17,050 nucleotides of DNA, from NCBI GenBank assembly GCA_947487845.1, contig CANKYC010000016.1:1-17050 (forward strand), read 5' to 3'. Within the stretch, counting starts at the first letter, position 1. Each line of letters starts with the position of its first letter. The position numbers and the translations under genes were made by a program. A model generated the notes under the pieces. That model searched no databases. It was not told where the DNA came from and saw only the letters and a program-made list of their open reading frames with translations. Positions 12,544 to 17,050 of this stretch are shown one piece after another. The DNA comes from Rickettsiales bacterium. Lineage in GTDB: Bacteria; Pseudomonadota; Alphaproteobacteria; Rickettsiales; UBA1997.

Positions 12544-15500
12544 ATGTCCAATTTTTTTATTGATCGTCCAATATTTTCTTGGGTTCTTGCAATAATCATC
12601 ATGCTTGCCGGCGGCTTATCGCTGCTTAAAATGCCGATTGAGCAATATCCAAATATCGCACCACCTTCAGTTTCAATTTCAACTTCAATGCCCGGCGCTT
12701 CTGCCGAAACTCTGGAAAATAGTGTAACCCAAGTAATCGAACAAAGCCTTACTGGTATTGACTCTTTACGCTATTTCAACTCCACAAGTGATTCCGACGG
12801 CAACGTGATGATCACCCTCACTTTTGAGCCAAAAACCAATCCTGATATTGCCCAAGTTCAAGTGCAAAATAAATTGCAAGCGGCGATGTCGCTATTGCCA
12901 CAAGAAGTTCAGCAACAAGGCGTGCGAGTTTTAAAGGCCAATAATAATTTTTTGGTGGTGATCGGGCTTTATTCAGAAGATGATTCAACCAGCGAAAGCG
13001 TGCTTGGCGACATTTTATTAACTGATATTAAAGATAATATTTCGCGCATTAACGGCGTTGGCAACGTAACGTTTTTTGGCAATCCGCGCGCCATGAGAAT
13101 TTGGCTTAACCCAAATAAACTTTTTGGTTACAGCATTACAACTGCAGATGTTATTGCCGCAATTAAAGCGCAAAATGCTGATGTTTCTGCGGGTCAACTT
13201 GGTGGACTTCCGGCGATGCAAGGCCAGCAATTAAACGCCACAATAACTTCCCAATCAAAATTAAAAACGGTCGATGATTTTAAAAAAATTATTTTACGCG
13301 TTAATAAAAATGGAGCGCAAGTTCGCTTAAAAGATGTGGCAAAAGTTGAACTTGGGTCGCAAAGTTATAGCACCAGCGCTCGCTATAAAAGACATCCCGC
13401 CTCGGGAATGGCGGTAATTTTAGCCAGCGGCGCCAACGCTTTGGACACGGCAGATGCCGTAAAATCAAAAATGAATGAACTAACTCAAAACCTGCCAAAA
13501 GGGGTGAAAGTGGTTTATCCATATGATTCAACGCCATTTATTAAACTTTCAATTAAAGGTGTATTTATAACTTTACTAGAAGCGATTTTTCTGGTGTTTT
13601 TAGTGATGTTGCTTTTTTTACAAAACTTTCGCGCCACTTTAATTCCAACCATCGCCGTGCCCGTGGTTTTGCTTGGCGCATTTGCAATTTTATTTGCTTT
13701 TGGTTTTACGATTAACACTTTGACAATGTTTGCGATGGTTCTGGCGATTGGTTTGCTGGTTGATGATGCGATTGTTGTTGTTGAAAATGTAGAACGAATT
13801 ATGAGCGAAGAAGGTCTTTCGCCAATTGACGCCACGCGCAAATCAATGAAACAAATCACCGGCGCTTTGATTGGTATCGCTTTGGTTCTTTCTGCCGTAT
13901 TTATTCCAATGGCATTTTTTGGCGGATCGGCGGGCGCGATTTATCGCCAATTTTCTATCACCATCGTTTCTTCAATGGTGCTTTCAGTTTTGGTAGCATT
14001 GATTTTGTCTCCTTCGCTTTGTGCTACAATTTTAACTCCAGTTAAAAAAGGTCACTCTTTAAATGAAAATAAATTTTTCAGCTTCTTCAATATTAAGCTT
14101 GATTTAGTAAGAAATTTTTACACCAACAGCGCTAATAAAATTATCGGCAAACTATTTCGCTTCTTCATGATTTATATTGTGATGCTTGGTGGTTTGGTAT
14201 TTTTATTCATGCGTATGCCAACTTCATTTTTACCAACTGAAGATCAAGGTATGATGTATTTGATGATCAATACGCCAAGCGGTTCTTCGCTCGAGCGCAC
14301 AACTGAAAGTTTGAAAAAAGTTGAAAATTATTTCCTCGAAAAAGAAAAAGATAATATCGATCACTTATTCACCATTGCCGGTTTTAGCTTTGCTGGTCGC
14401 GGACAAAATGCTGGTTTCGGTTTCATCGGTTTAAAAGATTGGGATCTTCGCAAAAGACCGGATCAATCAGTTGCTGCAATTTCTGGTCGCGCCATGGGCG
14501 CGCTTTCAACTATGAAAGATGCTATGGTTTTTACTTTTTTCCCGCCGCCAATTCGTGAATTGGGAAATGCTTCCGGTTTTGATTTGCAACTTTTAGATCG
14601 CGCCGGGCTTGGTCACAACGCTTTAATGGGTGCGAGAAACCAACTTCTGGGTGCTTCTGCAAAAAATCCACTTTTGATCGGCGTTCGCCCCAATGGTTTA
14701 AGTGATACGGCGCAATATAAAATTGACATTAATTTTGAAAAAGCCGCCGCGCTCGGAGTTTCAATTTCTGATATCAATCAAACTTTGCAAACCGCTTGGG
14801 GTTCAACTTATGTTAATGATTTCCTCGATAAAGGTCGGATCAAAAAAGTTTATTTGCAATCTGACGCGCCATATCGCATGAATCCGACTGATATCACAAA
14901 ATGGTACGTCAGAAATAAAGATGGCAAAATGGTTTCATTTGGCAGCTTTTCTACAGCGCGTTGGACTTTTGGTTCACCAAAATTAGAGCGTTTTAACGGA
15001 ACTTCTTCGTTAAATATTCAAGGCGCTGCAATTCCGGGAATTAGCACCGGAACTGCGATGAATGAAATGGAAAAAATGATTAAAAATCTTCCCGCAGGAG
15101 TTGATTTTGCTTGGTCGGGAATTTCTTACGAAGAAAAAACTTCCGGCTCACAAACTTTAGGACTTTATATAATTTCCTTGATCGTGGTTTTTTTATCGCT
15201 CGCAGCGCTTTATGAAAGCTGGTCAATTCCGTTTTCAGTAATTTTAGTTGTGCCTTTTGGAATTATCGGCGCTTTGATTTCTTCGCAAATTAGCGGCATG
15301 AGTAATGACGTTTATTTTCAGGTTGGTCTTTTAACTACAATCGGACTTTCAGCCAAGAATGCGATTCTAATCGTAGAATTTGCCAAAAGCCTTTACGACG
15401 AAGGTCACAATATGGTTGAAGCAACATTGATCGCAACCAAACTGCGTTTCCGCCCGATCATCATGACATCAATGGCTTTCATGTTTGGCATCATTCCACT

Positions 15501-15660
15501 TGCAACCGCAACTGGCGCTGGTTCTGCAAGCCAAAGAGCAATTGGAATTGGCGTAATGGGCGGCATGTTCGCCGCTACATTTGTGGCAACTTTATTTGTG
15601 CCCATGTTTTTCGTTTTAGTGCAAAGACTTGCTAAAAAAACCGTAAGAAAAAAAGCCTAA
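12544..15660 (+). CDS. acrB: RND multidrug efflux pump, HAE1 family (AcrB/MexB-like)
   Basis: This is the proton-driven inner-membrane pump of the tripartite system, 1,038 residues (E. coli AcrB is 1,049). It begins with the typical MSNFFIDRPIFSWVLAIIIML and PIEQYPNIAPPSV. The proton-relay residues are D407 and D408 in GLLVDDAIVVVENVER, at the same numbers as in AcrB, and K938 in GLSAKNAILIVEFAKSL, equivalent to AcrB K940. Two large periplasmic loops and twelve membrane helices are present, with no frameshift. The HAE1 assignment rests on length and motifs and implies export of hydrophobic and amphiphilic compounds; the actual substrates are not readable. It is coupled to the adaptor upstream (2 bp) and the outer-membrane factor downstream (4 bp). 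Confidence 0.96.
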   Translation: MSNFFIDRPIFSWVLAIIIMLAGGLSLLKMPIEQYPNIAPPSVSISTSMPGASAETLENSVTQVIEQSLTGIDSLRYFNSTSDSDGNVMITLTFEPKTNPDIAQVQVQNKLQAAMSLLPQEVQQQGVRVLKANNNFLVVIGLYSEDDSTSESVLGDILLTDIKDNISRINGVGNVTFFGNPRAMRIWLNPNKLFGYSITTADVIAAIKAQNADVSAGQLGGLPAMQGQQLNATITSQSKLKTVDDFKKIILRVNKNGAQVRLKDVAKVELGSQSYSTSARYKRHPASGMAVILASGANALDTADAVKSKMNELTQNLPKGVKVVYPYDSTPFIKLSIKGVFITLLEAIFLVFLVMLLFLQNFRATLIPTIAVPVVLLGAFAILFAFGFTINTLTMFAMVLAIGLLVDDAIVVVENVERIMSEEGLSPIDATRKSMKQITGALIGIALVLSAVFIPMAFFGGSAGAIYRQFSITIVSSMVLSVLVALILSPSLCATILTPVKKGHSLNENKFFSFFNIKLDLVRNFYTNSANKIIGKLFRFFMIYIVMLGGLVFLFMRMPTSFLPTEDQGMMYLMINTPSGSSLERTTESLKKVENYFLEKEKDNIDHLFTIAGFSFAGRGQNAGFGFIGLKDWDLRKRPDQSVAAISGRAMGALSTMKDAMVFTFFPPPIRELGNASGFDLQLLDRAGLGHNALMGARNQLLGASAKNPLLIGVRPNGLSDTAQYKIDINFEKAAALGVSISDINQTLQTAWGSTYVNDFLDKGRIKKVYLQSDAPYRMNPTDITKWYVRNKDGKMVSFGSFSTARWTFGSPKLERFNGTSSLNIQGAAIPGISTGTAMNEMEKMIKNLPAGVDFAWSGISYEEKTSGSQTLGLYIISLIVVFLSLAALYESWSIPFSVILVVPFGIIGALISSQISGMSNDVYFQVGLLTTIGLSAKNAILIVEFAKSLYDEGHNMVEATLIATKLRFRPIIMTSMAFMFGIIPLATATGAGSASQRAIGIGVMGGMFAATFVATLFVPMFFVLVQRLAKKTVRKKA

Positions 15661-15664
15661 ATTT

Positions 15665-17050
15665 ATGAAAACAAAAAATTTTCCAACTTTATTTCTAACT
15701 TTAGCAGCTTTCACTTCTTGCACTATGGCGCCCAAATATATCACGCCAAAAGCGCCAGTTTCGTTTCAAGAAGAAAATAAAAACAAAGAAAAAATCACCA
15801 CAATTTCTTGGGATCAATATTTTGATACTCCCGATTTACAAAGAATAATTAGGCTGGCGCTGGAAAATAATCGCGATTTGCGCATCGCCAATCTTAATAT
15901 TGAAAATAGCAAAGCAGCTCACGCAATTGCTCGTTCTAATCTTTTTCCCACAATTAACGCCACAGCCAATACAGCGCGTCAAGGAGTTCCGGGAGCTTTC
16001 GCTGCTTTCACTCCCAAAAAACAATTTCGCGCTAACTTAAATAGCGCTTCTTACGAAATTGATTTTTTTGGCAGATTACAAAGTTTAAAAAAAGCCGCTT
16101 TGGAAACTTTTTTAGCAACAAAGCAAGCGCGCAACATTACCAGAATTGCTTTAATCAGCGAAACCGCCAATTCTTACGCCCAGTTTTTACTAGATAATAA
16201 AATTTTAAATTTAGCTGAAGAAAATTTAGCCGCGCAAACTCAACGTTATAAATTTACAGAATTGCGCTTACAAAATGGCATTGATTCAACGGCAGATTTA
16301 TTGGTGGCACAAACTTTGCTTTCCGCCGCAATTTCTACTCGTGAAAATTATGCTAAATTAGTTGTTCAAGATAAAAACGCCTTGATGGTTTTGACTGGAA
16401 TTTTTGATGAAAAATCTTTGCCGAAATTGACTGATATTAACGACATAAAAATTAACGAAGATTTGTTGGATAATGTTCCCTCAAATGCCCTACTTTCAAG
16501 ACCTGATATTAAGCAGGCGGAACATGTTTTAAAAAGCGCCAATGCCAATATTGGCGCTGCTCGCGCCGCATTCTTTCCATCTATTACTTTAACTGGAAGT
16601 TATGGTTATGCTTCGCGCGAAATGAATAGTTTATTTGATTCAAGAACTTGGGTTTTTACGCCACAAATTAATTTGCCAATTTTTACTGGCGGCAAAAATA
16701 TTGCCAATTTGAAAGTTGCCGAAATCGAGAAAAAAATCGAAATCGCACAATATGAAAAAACAATTCAAACCGCTTTTAGCGAAGCATCAAATGAGTTGGC
16801 GGCAAGAGATGCGGCGCTTAAACAGTTAAAGGCTTATGACGATGTTTTGAAAGCGCGAGAAAAATCTTTATCAATTTATGAACATCGCCGTAACGCTGGA
16901 ATTGCGAGCGGACTAACGCTTTTGGATATTAAAATTGCGGCTTTAACGGCAAAACAAGATCAAATGAGCGCGAAAAAAGAATATATCGCCAACTTGATTA
17001 ACCTCTACAAAGTTCTCGGCGGCGGCAGCGATATTGAGGATGAGGAGTAG
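15665..17050 (+). CDS. outer-membrane efflux lipoprotein, OprM/NodT family
   Basis: The 461-residue protein is the outer-membrane channel of the efflux complex. Its signal peptide ends in a lipobox, AAFTSC, with C19 as the likely lipidated residue, followed by the family signature TMAPKYITPKAP. Two homologous halves of the alpha/beta barrel are visible, with RIANLNIENSKAAHAIARS and LFPTINATA in the first and LLSRPDIKQAEHVLKSANANIGAARAAFFPSITLTG in the second. The latter is the most diagnostic OMF block. The C-terminal half ends with LTLLDIKIAALTAKQDQ. The stop codon is the last three bases of the window, so the gene is complete. It is translationally close to the pump gene (4 bp), giving the adaptor-pump-channel order of mexAB-oprM. 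Confidence 0.94.
   Translation: MKTKNFPTLFLTLAAFTSCTMAPKYITPKAPVSFQEENKNKEKITTISWDQYFDTPDLQRIIRLALENNRDLRIANLNIENSKAAHAIARSNLFPTINATANTARQGVPGAFAAFTPKKQFRANLNSASYEIDFFGRLQSLKKAALETFLATKQARNITRIALISETANSYAQFLLDNKILNLAEENLAAQTQRYKFTELRLQNGIDSTADLLVAQTLLSAAISTRENYAKLVVQDKNALMVLTGIFDEKSLPKLTDINDIKINEDLLDNVPSNALLSRPDIKQAEHVLKSANANIGAARAAFFPSITLTGSYGYASREMNSLFDSRTWVFTPQINLPIFTGGKNIANLKVAEIEKKIEIAQYEKTIQTAFSEASNELAARDAALKQLKAYDDVLKAREKSLSIYEHRRNAGIASGLTLLDIKIAALTAKQDQMSAKKEYIANLINLYKVLGGGSDIEDEE

Noticed and set aside
1..17050. CRISPR array, insertion sequence ends, rRNA genes or riboswitches
   Set aside because: No regularly spaced repeats, transposase fragments, rRNA motifs or recognisable aptamer were seen; the ribH leader has no FMN-element-like sequence.

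Overview
This is an AT-rich bacterial chromosome segment. The gene content suggests an alphaproteobacterium of Rickettsiales-like, host-associated type: an alpha-type initiator tRNA, a MrpE-like subunit, ankyrin-repeat proteins with export signals, a eukaryote-like PP2C phosphatase, weak Shine-Dalgarno sequences and A+T-rich third codon positions. The lineage is an inference from style and content; no 16S or other marker is present.

Layout. Positions 1-580 look like the edge of an integrated or decayed element: the frameshifted 3' end of an unknown gene, arm-type direct repeats and an intact initiator tRNA-fMet (minus). Next come a free-standing C-terminal third of DNA polymerase III alpha (dnaE, minus), a divergent 2-oxoglutarate/Fe(II) oxygenase (plus), and uppP, which lies just downstream of tRNA-Leu(CAA) (both minus). 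Positions 3336-3999 hold no intact gene, but contain a candidate small RNA (promoter, about 80 nt, hairpin and T-run on the minus strand) and the abandoned 3' tail of the next gene. From 10884 down to 5296 runs a tight minus-strand cluster, mnhE - ligA - yidD - ankyrin protein 2 - ankyrin protein 1, followed after a 78-bp gap by the PP2C gene (4000-5217). On the plus strand, ribH (10949-11371) is followed by a complete tripartite RND efflux operon: adaptor, pump and outer-membrane factor, ending exactly at the window edge.

How the genes work together. The efflux operon should make a full inner membrane-periplasm-outer membrane export machine; its adaptor hairpin matches MexA rather than AcrA in length, which fits its OprM-like lipoprotein partner. 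UppP recycles the lipid carrier for envelope glycans and YidD assists membrane-protein insertion. The two ankyrin proteins and the phosphatase look like host- or envelope-directed accessory proteins.

Most unusual signals: (1) the PP2C protein has all the usual catalytic motifs, but the DGHG metal-binding motif lies after the final DN motif, a permuted order; (2) the DnaE C-terminal third (HhH, clamp-binding motif, OB fold, tail) stands alone with an intact frame and no polymerase domain; (3) the small-RNA-like unit at 3505-3625.
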